Part shown: one piece after another, positions 1 through 6,290 of the stretch
Layout of the letters: each line of letters begins with the position of its first letter
Numbering within the stretch: the first letter of the stretch is position 1
Assembly: GCA_021296165.1 (NCBI GenBank)
Contig: JAGWAW010000035.1
Location: 1-11,175 of the forward strand
Reading direction: 5' to 3'
Origin: Nitrosopumilaceae archaeon
GTDB lineage: Archaea > Thermoproteota > Nitrososphaeria > Nitrososphaerales > Nitrosopumilaceae
DNA length: 11,175 nucleotides
The notes under the pieces: generated by a model
The model's input: only the letters and a program-made list of their open reading frames with translations
Databases searched by the model: none
Told to the model about the DNA's origin: nothing
Translations under genes and position numbers: made by a program

Positions 1-112
1 TGCCAGTTTTGAAAACCTTGGTGATTATGATATCTTCTAAGCGTCGATCCCACGCTCAGAGGCACCTAAACACGTTCTGCTGCCGGGCCGGCGCGGCATA
101 TCAAGCGAGCCG

Positions 113-1075
113 TTGGACCACATCCAGGAACCCCTGAAATTCGGCGACTATGTCACGGCAATGAACCGGGATCTAGGCAGCCGCATAAAAAAATACAGGA
201 ATCATGGCGTCTCGACCATACTGCAAATGGCCGAGGGCGACATACCGGAGGACGTATACGCCCTGACGGTATTCCTCTCCAAGCTGAACTGCCACTTGGA
301 CGAGTATTTTGTTGTAGGCGGAATGCCGATAGCCGTTACCGCGTTCAAAAAGCTCGGCATAATTCCAGACAGCGTATACAAAACATACCTAGATGCGGTA
401 ACTAACGATCTAAAATCTATTGGCAGCAACATGGCGTATGTTGAACAGATGATGCCCAACATAATAAAATCCGTTTGCTCGCCGGTCTCATGGAGATCCC
501 TGTCCAGTGACACCGATATAGGCAGCCACCACACCGTTGCGGAATACGTAATGACGCTGGCGGACGCATTCGTCTTAAATATTGTATACAGATATGACAT
601 GACAAGCGATGGACCGAAATACAACGGCATGAAAAAAATATATTTCCGGGATCCACTGTTCCTGCATGCTTGGAATACCACCCGTCGCCAAGAGTCAATA
701 TTTAGATCCAGCCTGGCATACGCTGAGGACACCAGCATAAAATCTCGAATAGCCGAGCAGACGGCCGCAGGTCACATAACACGCCTTGCGTTCAGCATAT
801 CAAGAAACAAAATGATGTACAACGACCAACTGTCCATCTTTTACTGGAGCAGCAAAAACAACAACGAGATTGACTTTGCCGTCCGAAACGGGGACGACAT
901 CATTCCCATAGAAGTAAAGTACAAAAACCGTATACGCACCGATGACATGTACGGAATAATCGACATGCGAAAGGCCGGAGGCGCCTCGGGTGGATTGGTT
1001 CTGACCCGCAACGAGATTGGACGCAAGGGCGGGAACGTGTTGGTCCCGCTGGCAGTCTTTCTGGCCCTCATATGA
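113..1075 (+). CDS. AAA ATPase/DUF4143 family protein, C-terminal part; probably a broken gene
   Basis: Seen: 320 residues from a TTG. YFVVGGMPIAV at 65-75 and KIYFRDPLFLHAW at 175-187 fit the DUF4143 half of AAA ATPases. The C-terminal EIDF (252-255) and PIEVKY (265-270) form the PD-(D/E)xK-like core usual at the end of these proteins. The family normally has an N-terminal P-loop ATPase domain, absent here. The frame is open upstream of the TTG to a TAA at 38-40, and that stretch encodes the family motif LPGRRG (80-97), so TTG 113 is not the original start. GC is about 40-43% in two sampled 60-bp blocks (421-480, 541-600), against about 68% in a sampled cysS block. Family members are often mobile or patchily distributed and of unclear function. 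Inference: remnant of an acquired gene. Family call fairly sure; whether it is still expressed is unknown. Confidence 0.7.
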   Translation: MDHIQEPLKFGDYVTAMNRDLGSRIKKYRNHGVSTILQMAEGDIPEDVYALTVFLSKLNCHLDEYFVVGGMPIAVTAFKKLGIIPDSVYKTYLDAVTNDLKSIGSNMAYVEQMMPNIIKSVCSPVSWRSLSSDTDIGSHHTVAEYVMTLADAFVLNIVYRYDMTSDGPKYNGMKKIYFRDPLFLHAWNTTRRQESIFRSSLAYAEDTSIKSRIAEQTAAGHITRLAFSISRNKMMYNDQLSIFYWSSKNNNEIDFAVRNGDDIIPIEVKYKNRIRTDDMYGIIDMRKAGGASGGLVLTRNEIGRKGGNVLVPLAVFLALI

Positions 1076-1097
1076 CTGGCAATTAGCCGCCAATCGG

Positions 1098-1107
1098 TTC
1101 TTTCTTC
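1098..1107 (+). terminator. Possible pyrimidine-tract terminator after the ATPase remnant
   Basis: A T-rich run (TTCTTTCTTC) lies 23 nt after the stop and just before the Rieske gene promoter. Archaeal termination often uses such tracts without a strong hairpin. Weak evidence from position and composition only. Confidence 0.3.
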
Positions 1108-1117
1108 AATCTAACAG

Positions 1118-1124
1118 TTTAATA
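1118..1124 (+). promoter_or_regulatory. TATA box of the Rieske gene
   Basis: TTTAATA is centred 27 nt upstream of the TTG at 1148. That spacing would put transcription start at or next to the start codon, giving a leaderless mRNA. The same spacing recurs at five other genes in the window. Confidence 0.55.
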
Positions 1125-1147
1125 CGGCGCCGCCCGGCAGTCCCGCG

Positions 1148-1450
1148 TTGACGTGGCGGAAGATAACCGAGCGGGGATCCATAGCCCCTGGCAAGGGCAG
1201 GGCCTTTGAGGTGGACGGCAAAAAGATAGCCGTCTTCAACCAGAACGGATACCACGCCATGGACGACGTTTGCGTCCATCAAGACGGCTCGCTGGCACCC
1301 GGCAAGCTGGACGGTGACATCGTCGAGTGCCCCCTGCACTTCTGGCACTACAACATCAGGACCGGCGAGCTTACAGACTACCTCAAGGACGTCAAGCTCG
1401 ACACATACCCGGTAGAGGCCCGCGACGACGGTGTCTACGTCGACATATAG
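1148..1450 (+). CDS. Rieske [2Fe-2S] ferredoxin, small stand-alone type
   Basis: A 100-residue protein made almost entirely of one Rieske domain. The cluster ligands are visible as C42-x-H44 and C61-x2-H64 (CVH and CPLH), separated by 16 residues. HFWHYNIRTGELTD follows as in ferredoxins of the NirD or dioxygenase type. There is no signal peptide or membrane anchor, so it is probably a cytoplasmic electron carrier; its partner cannot be told from context. I chose the TTG at 1148 because it gives the usual MTWRKI-type beginning, because a TATA box sits 27 nt upstream, and because the first in-frame ATG (residue 38) would cut into the domain just before the cluster ligands. It is a single-gene unit, separated from the next gene by 163 bp. 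Family call is firm; the redox pathway is unknown. Confidence 0.9.
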   Translation: MTWRKITERGSIAPGKGRAFEVDGKKIAVFNQNGYHAMDDVCVHQDGSLAPGKLDGDIVECPLHFWHYNIRTGELTDYLKDVKLDTYPVEARDDGVYVDI

Positions 1451-1554
1451 ATGGCCCCCGCGCGCCGTATCGCCACCATCACCATAGTATACACCGCCTT
1501 AGTACGGCAGGCCGCGGCGCCTGGCTGCACTTAGACACTAGATTGTTACCTGGT

Positions 1555-1564
1555 TTGGCACTAG
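1555..1564 (+). promoter_or_regulatory. Shared 10-bp upstream element, copy 1
   Basis: TTGGCACTAG begins exactly 59 nt before the ATG at 1614. The same ten bases begin exactly 59 nt before the GTG of the cobalamin-binding protein (4722-4731). Possible operator or activator site upstream of the TATA box; function unproven. Confidence 0.3.
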
Positions 1565-1584
1565 GCAGATATCCCCCCTGCTAC

Positions 1585-1593
1585 ATTATATAT
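1585..1593 (+). promoter_or_regulatory. TATA box of the secreted repeat protein
   Basis: ATTATATAT is centred 25 nt upstream of the ATG at 1614, giving a predicted leaderless or near-leaderless transcript. It is the strongest TATA-like sequence in the window. Confidence 0.6.
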
Positions 1594-1613
1594 CAAAACG
1601 CAGTCCATACACC

Positions 1614-2492
1614 ATGAAATATGCAACAGTACTGTGTGCACTGATAATAGTGGTGGCAGCCTCTCCGGCATGGGCCGAGCCCGTACCAGAATGGGTAAAG
1701 AGCGCGGCCGGATGGTGGGCCGACGGCATTACCAGTGACGCCGAGTTCGTCGCGGCCATACAGCACCTTATCGAGATTGACATCATAACCATAGAGAGCG
1801 CGGAACAGACCGAGGCAGAACAGACCGAGGCCAAACAGTCCGGCTCAATACCCGAATGGGTGAAGAGCGCGGCCGGATGGTGGGCCGACGGCATTACCAG
1901 TGACGCCGAGTTCGTCGCGGCCATACAGCACCTCATCAAGATGGGTATAGTTCAGGTGGACGCGCCCGGCGAGGCGCAGTCCGAAGACCCGCGCATGGCC
2001 GAGCTCCAAGAGCAGCTGGAGGCATGCGCGCAGTACGCGAAGGCGTACCAGAGGCTGGATTGCGAGGATGGCGTGGAGCAGCAGATCATCCGTCTACAGT
2101 ACGAGACCGAGGCCGTTCCATATCAGGTGGGGCCCGTCATCTACTACTACCCCGGGGCGCACCTAGAGATGACCGATGGCGGCCAGCCCCTGCTCACCAT
2201 ACGAATACTAGCGGTCAACGACGGCACAGACAACATTACGCTGTCCTGCACCGGCCCGGCCATATGCAACTACGATGTCACCGACGGTTCTGCCGCGTAC
2301 AAGTACGCGTCCACCGACTTTACCAGCGGCAGCATAACCATAAAACCGGACTACGCCAAAGAGTTTGAGATAATATTCGGACCCAACATCGGATATGGCG
2401 GCACCACCTTCGTGTACGACCCGGCCAAGGAGTACCACTTCCGCATAAACGAGACGTTCGGATCTGCGTCCATACCACTGGATCTGGAATAG
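1614..2492 (+). CDS. Secreted protein with two thaumarchaeal PEWVKxxAGWWADG domains and a C-terminal beta-rich region
   Basis: Seen: a 292-residue protein with a signal peptide (hydrophobic 5-19, likely cut after AWA at 19-21). Two nearly identical copies of a roughly 34-residue domain occupy 25-58 and 80-113, each starting PEWVKSAAGWWADG and ending in an IQHLI helix. They are joined by an EQTEA-repeat linker (64-74). A charged helical stretch (about 125-165) is followed by a beta-rich tail (about 170-292) with cysteine pairs C138/C150 and C212/C218 that could form disulfides. Known: the AGWWADG domain is abundant in exported Nitrosopumilales proteins; its function is not established. Inference: cell-surface or extracellular protein. 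The two repeat copies are almost identical in DNA as well, pointing to recent duplication. A single-gene unit with its own TATA box and T-tract terminator. Function unknown. Confidence 0.85.
   Translation: MKYATVLCALIIVVAASPAWAEPVPEWVKSAAGWWADGITSDAEFVAAIQHLIEIDIITIESAEQTEAEQTEAKQSGSIPEWVKSAAGWWADGITSDAEFVAAIQHLIKMGIVQVDAPGEAQSEDPRMAELQEQLEACAQYAKAYQRLDCEDGVEQQIIRLQYETEAVPYQVGPVIYYYPGAHLEMTDGGQPLLTIRILAVNDGTDNITLSCTGPAICNYDVTDGSAAYKYASTDFTSGSITIKPDYAKEFEIIFGPNIGYGGTTFVYDPAKEYHFRINETFGSASIPLDLE
1689..1768 (+). repeat. Direct repeat copy 1 within the secreted-protein gene
   Basis: Pairs with 1854-1933, offset 165 bp (55 codons). Bases 1698-1768 are identical to 1863-1933 over 71 bp including all third codon positions. 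One silent mismatch at 1697/1862 separates this from a further 8 matching bases. Confidence 0.95.
1803..1832 (+). repeat. Two tandem 15-bp units coding EQTEA
   Basis: GAACAGACCGAGGCA (1803-1817) is followed directly by GAACAGACCGAGGCC (1818-1832). They encode the linker between the two domains and suggest replication slippage. Confidence 0.85.
1854..1933 (+). repeat. Direct repeat copy 2 within the secreted-protein gene
   Basis: Second copy of the unit at 1689-1768; see that entry. Identity stops at 1934, where CTC replaces CTT, after which the two domains diverge in sequence. Confidence 0.95.
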
Positions 2493-2501
2493 ATCGTATG
2501 G

Positions 2502-2507
2502 TTTTTT
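2502..2507 (+). terminator. T6 tract after the secreted-protein gene
   Basis: Six Ts begin 10 nt after the stop codon, within TTTTTTCAAAAAA, which could act in either direction. A run of this length is rare in this GC-rich window and fits an archaeal oligo-T terminator. Confidence 0.5.
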
Positions 2508-2530
2508 CAAAAAAAATCCGGCGGCAAAAA

Positions 2531-2537
2531 GATAAAA
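2531..2537 (+). promoter_or_regulatory. TATA box of the nadE-cysS operon
   Basis: GATAAAA, within an A-rich stretch, is centred 26 nt upstream of the nadE ATG. It predicts a leaderless operon mRNA. Confidence 0.5.
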
Positions 2538-2559
2538 CGCCGCCCAGCCCAGCCCGCGC

Positions 2560-3339
2560 ATGGACACGCTGCCGCCCCCGCTGGACTGGGGAGACGCCGA
2601 GAGCCACATATGCGCCTTTCTGGACAACGCGCTGGAGGAGGCCGGCGCCGATGGCTTCGTACTGGGACTGAGTGGTGGTGTGGACTCGGCGACCGTGGCG
2701 TACCTGGCCGCCCGGAGGCACGGAGGCAAGACGCTGGGAGTCCTGATGCCGGATGCGTCGGTGACCCCCCGCAGCGAGACCGACGATGGGCTGCTGGTGG
2801 CCGACACCCTGGGCATCAGGCGCGCCACCATTCCGCTGGACGGCATAATGGAGGCATACGCGGCCGGCCTAGGCGGGGAGAGGCGCGCCCTAGGCAATCT
2901 GAGGGCGCGCACCAGATCTGCCATACTATACCACCACGCCAACTCCGACAACTTGCTGGTGCTGGGATCCACTGACCGCAGCGAGCACCTGCTGGGATAC
3001 TACACCAAGTTCGGGGACGGCGCCTCCGATGCCGTTCCCATCATATCCCTGTACAAGACACAGGTGCGCGGGCTGGCCGGACATCTGGGGGTCCCGCCCC
3101 ACATAGTAGCAAAGAAGAGCAGCCCGCACCTGTGGCCGGGCCACGACGCCGAGGACGAGCTGGGGGCCACCTACGACACCATCGACCGCATACTGTACGG
3201 CGCCCGCGAGATGGGCCTGCCGCCGGAGTCCTGCGCCCGGAGCGCCACCGTCCCCGTCCGGACGGTCCGCCGCATACTGGACATGGTGGAACAGAACCGC
3301 CACAAGGGAGAGGGGCCGCTCCGGCCCCCCACGCCATGA
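2560..3339 (+). CDS. nadE: NH3-dependent NAD+ synthetase
   Basis: Amidates nicotinic acid adenine dinucleotide to NAD+ with ATP and ammonia, the last step of NAD synthesis, in the cytoplasm. Seen: 259 residues, usual for the ammonia-only form without a glutaminase domain. The ATP-pyrophosphatase P-loop SGGVDSA is at 38-44; GSTDRSE at 136-142; YYTKFGDGA at 147-155; PIISLYKTQV at 160-169; and the flexible loop KKSSPHLWPGHDAEDELG at 185-202, close to the family's KxPSAxLWxGQxDExELG. A GTG or distal start is not needed: the ATG at 2560 lies 26 nt after a TATA box. The stop overlaps the cysS start by 4 nt (ATGA), so the two genes are very likely co-transcribed and translationally coupled. The short tail after about residue 250 is proline-rich and probably disordered. 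Secure call. Confidence 0.96.
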   Translation: MDTLPPPLDWGDAESHICAFLDNALEEAGADGFVLGLSGGVDSATVAYLAARRHGGKTLGVLMPDASVTPRSETDDGLLVADTLGIRRATIPLDGIMEAYAAGLGGERRALGNLRARTRSAILYHHANSDNLLVLGSTDRSEHLLGYYTKFGDGASDAVPIISLYKTQVRGLAGHLGVPPHIVAKKSSPHLWPGHDAEDELGATYDTIDRILYGAREMGLPPESCARSATVPVRTVRRILDMVEQNRHKGEGPLRPPTP

Positions 3340-4721
3340 AGATCCACGACACGCTCAGCGGCGACACCCTCCCGCTGAGGAACGGCCCGGTCCGGATATA
3401 CCTGTGCGGTGTCACCGTCTACGACGACACCCACATAGGGCACGCCCGGACCATCGTGGTCTTTGACGTCCTCAGGAGGTTCCTGGCAGATTCGGGCAGG
3501 AGCGTCACCCTGATACAGAACTTTACGGACATAGACGACAAGATAATCGACAGGGCCGCCGCAGAGGGCGCAGACCCGCTGCAGCTGGCCGAGCGGTACA
3601 TAGCCAGGTACCACGAGGACTTTGACCGGCTGCACGTGAAGCGGGCTGACGCGTATCCCCGGGCCACCGCCCACATGGACCACATCATATCCATGACCGC
3701 CTCGCTTGTCGAGTCCGGCCACGCGTACGTGGTCGACTCGGGCGTATACTACTCGGTGGAGTCGTTCCCACAGTACGGCAGGCTCTCCGGAAAGGACACC
3801 GGCGAGATGATGACCGGCGTCCGGATAGAACCGCGGGAGGACAAGCGCCGCCCCCTGGACTTTGCCCTCTGGAAGAGGGCCCGGAGCGGGCCGCTCTGGG
3901 ACAGCCCGTGGGGGCCGGGCAGGCCCGGTTGGCACATAGAGTGCTCGGCCATGAGTCTGAACTGCCTAGGGGAGGATTTTGAGATACACGGTGGAGGCCG
4001 GGATCTCATATTCCCCCACCATGAGAACGAGATCGCCCAGTCGGAGGGGCACACCGGCGGCCGGCAGGCCCGCATCTGGATGCATACCGGAATGGTCACC
4101 ATATCCGGCCAGAAGATGTCAAAGTCCTTGGGAAACATCAAGTCCACCGGGGCCCTGCTGGACAGGTGGGGCCCCAACGTCCTCAGGCTCTTCTGCCTGT
4201 CGGGCCACTACTCAAAGCCCATAGACTACTCTGCAGAGCTGCTCGCCGAGTCCCTGGCGCTGTGGAGGCGCCTGGAGGCCTGCCGCTACACGCTGGAGCA
4301 GGTGGCCGGCGGCGAGGGCGGTGGGGCGGCCCAGGAGTGGGCCGAACGGTTCGATGCAGCCATGGCCTCGGATCTCAATACGCACGGGGCCATCGCGGCC
4401 ATGACCGAGATGGCCAAGAGCGTCGGCGAGATGGCCGCCAGTGGAAGGCTGGGGGCCGGCGAGGCCGCGGCCATCCTATCGGAGCTCGACAGGATGATGG
4501 GAATAACGGGGCTGCGTGTCGCCAGGCCGCCCCCCGGCGCCACGATAGACGGCCGCATGGCAGAGCGGCGGCGAATGCGGCTGGCTGGCCGGTACGCGGA
4601 GGCCGACGCCGTCCGGGAGGAACTCCGGGGCGAGTCGGTGGATCTGCTGGACTACAGCGGACGTACCGTCTGGGTGTATCGGGAGCGCATACCCGGCGTG
4701 GGTGCGCCGGACCCGGCGTGA
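3336..4721 (+). CDS. cysS: Cysteinyl-tRNA synthetase
   Basis: Class I synthetase that charges tRNA-Cys. Seen: 461 residues, normal length. The HIGH motif is at 33-36 and KMSKS at 260-264. The zinc ligands match the family spacing: C24, C203, H228 and E232. The C-terminal helical anticodon-binding region follows from about 320. The start chosen is the ATG overlapping the nadE stop (ATGA); the frame is open further upstream, but that extension would overlap the conserved end of nadE out of frame and looks nothing like the family. No good Shine-Dalgarno sequence sits close to the start (a GGGAGAGGGG lies 20 nt upstream), so coupling to nadE is the likely route of initiation. Its presence shows direct Cys-tRNA charging, not the Sep-tRNA route of some methanogens. 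Secure call. Confidence 0.97.
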   Translation: MKIHDTLSGDTLPLRNGPVRIYLCGVTVYDDTHIGHARTIVVFDVLRRFLADSGRSVTLIQNFTDIDDKIIDRAAAEGADPLQLAERYIARYHEDFDRLHVKRADAYPRATAHMDHIISMTASLVESGHAYVVDSGVYYSVESFPQYGRLSGKDTGEMMTGVRIEPREDKRRPLDFALWKRARSGPLWDSPWGPGRPGWHIECSAMSLNCLGEDFEIHGGGRDLIFPHHENEIAQSEGHTGGRQARIWMHTGMVTISGQKMSKSLGNIKSTGALLDRWGPNVLRLFCLSGHYSKPIDYSAELLAESLALWRRLEACRYTLEQVAGGEGGGAAQEWAERFDAAMASDLNTHGAIAAMTEMAKSVGEMAASGRLGAGEAAAILSELDRMMGITGLRVARPPPGATIDGRMAERRRMRLAGRYAEADAVREELRGESVDLLDYSGRTVWVYRERIPGVGAPDPA

Positions 4722-4731
4722 TTGGCACTAG
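4722..4731 (+). promoter_or_regulatory. Shared 10-bp upstream element, copy 2
   Basis: TTGGCACTAG lies immediately after the cysS stop and begins 59 nt before the GTG at 4781. It is identical in sequence and in distance to copy 1 before the secreted-protein gene (1555-1564). Confidence 0.3.
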
Positions 4732-4750
4732 AATGTAAAACAAGTACTAA

Positions 4751-4757
4751 GTTAATA
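4751..4757 (+). promoter_or_regulatory. TATA box of the cobalamin-binding protein
   Basis: GTTAATA is centred 27 nt upstream of the GTG at 4781. It supports that GTG as a leaderless start and shows the gene has its own promoter, separate from nadE-cysS. Confidence 0.55.
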
Positions 4758-4780
4758 GCTTCCGCGGGAACACCAAAACA

Positions 4781-5623
4781 GTGGCGTACATACGCGTCAA
4801 GAAGATCGGCTCGACCGAGTACCTGTACCTGGTGAAGAGCGTCTGGGACAAGAAGAGGGGAACCTCCCGGCAGGAGATCATAAAGTATCTGGGAGCGGCG
4901 CCGGATCTGGCCATCGGGGACATACCCGAGGAGTACAGGGGAGCCCCCAAGGTGCTTGAGTTTCTGGCCTCGCGGAATGGAGACACCGACGGCGTCGCGC
5001 GCGACCGGGAGAGGCTGTACTCGGCCCTGACCCGCAACAACTTGGACGGGGCGCTGGCCGTATATGAGGAGGTCTCGGCGGCTCGAACCGTGGAGGCCTT
5101 CTTCGATGCGGTGTTCAGGCCCGTGATGCAGGACATAGGCCAGAGGTGGGCGGAAGGCCGGATAGACATCACCGCCGAGCACGTGGCCAGCAATGTGGCC
5201 AACTCGGTGGTGAGGAGGGTCCGCGACAGGAAGGCTTCCCGGCGCGGAAAGACCAGCGTGGTACTATGCGTGCCCCCCGGCGAGAAGCACCACATGGGAT
5301 GTGACGTGCTGGAGACATACCTAGCGTCCCGGGGGTTTGTGGTGTATAATCTGGGATACGAGATGCCGAGCACCGAGGTGATGGAGTTTCTGGGGAGGAG
5401 CAGGCCGGACGCGGTGGCGGTGTCAGCCTCCGGCGAGTACAGCCTGCTGCCCGCCAAGAAGATGGCCGACAGGATAGTCGACACGTACGGCATACCCGTG
5501 ATTCTGGGCGGCTACGCGTTTCGGGACGTCAACGGCGGCATGGAGGGGCATACGGTGTGCAGCGAGACGCCTCTCAAAGACGTGCCCCGCGCGATAAGGC
5601 GGGCAGTGGCGGGCGCCCGATAG
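4781..5623 (+). CDS. Cobalamin-binding protein with CarH/LitR-type B12 domains and a distinct N-terminal domain
   Basis: Seen: 280 residues. Residues 1-40 (YIRVKK...YLYLVKSV...RQEIIKYLG) resemble the short N-terminal module of some IS1634-like transposases and archaeal proteins. A helical B12-cap domain (about 75-148) contains W123 and E133-H134, spaced W-x9-EH. A Rossmann B12-binding domain (about 158-280) has GEKHHMG at 167-173, with H170 as likely cobalt ligand, and GG at 243-244. Known: W-x9-EH together with ExHxxG marks adenosylcobalamin photoreceptors such as CarH; corrinoid methyltransferase proteins differ there. CarH has a MerR DNA-binding domain, which is absent here. Inference: a cobalamin- and perhaps light-responsive regulator, with the N-terminal module as a candidate nucleic-acid-binding part; a corrinoid carrier role is the alternative. 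GTG start is leaderless. Its stop is 10 bp from the converging transaldolase stop. Confidence 0.85.
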   Translation: MAYIRVKKIGSTEYLYLVKSVWDKKRGTSRQEIIKYLGAAPDLAIGDIPEEYRGAPKVLEFLASRNGDTDGVARDRERLYSALTRNNLDGALAVYEEVSAARTVEAFFDAVFRPVMQDIGQRWAEGRIDITAEHVASNVANSVVRRVRDRKASRRGKTSVVLCVPPGEKHHMGCDVLETYLASRGFVVYNLGYEMPSTEVMEFLGRSRPDAVAVSASGEYSLLPAKKMADRIVDTYGIPVILGGYAFRDVNGGMEGHTVCSETPLKDVPRAIRRAVAGAR

Positions 5624-5633
5624 TATTCCCGCG

Positions 5634-6290
5634 CTACGGCTTGGGCGAGTCCTGCAGGTGCTTCCAGTCGTTCAGGAAGCTCTCCAGCCCCAGATCGGTG
5701 AGAGGGTGGAGCAGCATGCGGTCCAGCACCTTGGGCGGCAGCGTGACCACATGGGCGCCCAGCCGGGCGGCCTCCACGACATGTATGGGATGCCGAACGC
5801 TGGCCACCAGCACCTGGGTGTCAAATTCGTACTGGGCAAATATCTCCATGATGGTCTCCACGAGCTCCATGCCGTCCTGCCCTATGTCGTCCAGCCTCCC
5901 TATGAAGGGGCTGACGTACCTGGCCCCGGCCTTGGCGGCCAAGATTGCCTGGTTGGGCGAGAAGACCAGCGTCACGTTGACGGGTATGCCCTCGGCGGTC
6001 AGCGTCCTGCACGCCCGCAGGCCCTCGGAGGTCATGGGCACCTTCACCACCACGTTGTTCCCGCAGCTGCGCAGCCGGCGCCCCTCCTCCAGCATGCCCT
6101 CATAGTCGGTGCTTACCACCTCCAGGCTGACATCGCCCCGCACCAAGGATGCTATCTGGCGCATCGTGTCGTGTGGGTCCTTGCCCTCCCGGAAGAGGAG
6201 CGTGGGGTTGGTGGTTATCCCGTCCAGCAGGCCCATCTCGTTGAACCGGCGTATCTCACCCAGGTTTGCCGTGTCCAAGAATATCTTCAC
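5634..6290 (-). CDS. tal: Transaldolase, TalC/small archaeal type
   Basis: Transfers a dihydroxyacetone unit between sedoheptulose-7-P and glyceraldehyde-3-P in the non-oxidative pentose phosphate pathway. Seen: 218 residues, normal for the short TalC/fructose-6-P-aldolase-like subfamily. D6 (FLDTAN), N28 (TTNPT) and the Schiff-base lysine K83 (VVVKVP) are present. E57 (SLEV) occupies the position that is Gln in fructose-6-P aldolase, favouring transaldolase. The C-terminal half retains NVTLVFSPNQA and the SPFIGRLDD barrel strand. The start is a GTG that overlaps the transketolase C-subunit stop (GTGA), with GGAGGG 7 nt upstream, so it is the third gene of the pentose phosphate operon. Secure family call; the transaldolase-versus-aldolase choice rests on E57 and context. 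Confidence 0.93.
   Translation of the reverse strand: MKIFLDTANLGEIRRFNEMGLLDGITTNPTLLFREGKDPHDTMRQIASLVRGDVSLEVVSTDYEGMLEEGRRLRSCGNNVVVKVPMTSEGLRACRTLTAEGIPVNVTLVFSPNQAILAAKAGARYVSPFIGRLDDIGQDGMELVETIMEIFAQYEFDTQVLVASVRHPIHVVEAARLGAHVVTLPPKVLDRMLLHPLTDLGLESFLNDWKHLQDSPKP

Noticed and set aside
1586..1939. Minus-strand frame with a repeated protein sequence
   Set aside because: It is the antisense of the duplicated domain in the secreted protein; its repetition only mirrors that duplication.
3132..3335. N-terminal extension of cysS
   Set aside because: It overlaps the end of nadE out of frame and is Arg/Pro-rich; the ATG at 3336 gives the family N-terminus.
5634..6290. Fructose-6-phosphate aldolase instead of transaldolase
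   Set aside because: E57 sits where the aldolase has Gln, and the gene is coupled to transketolase and epimerase; transaldolase is favoured.
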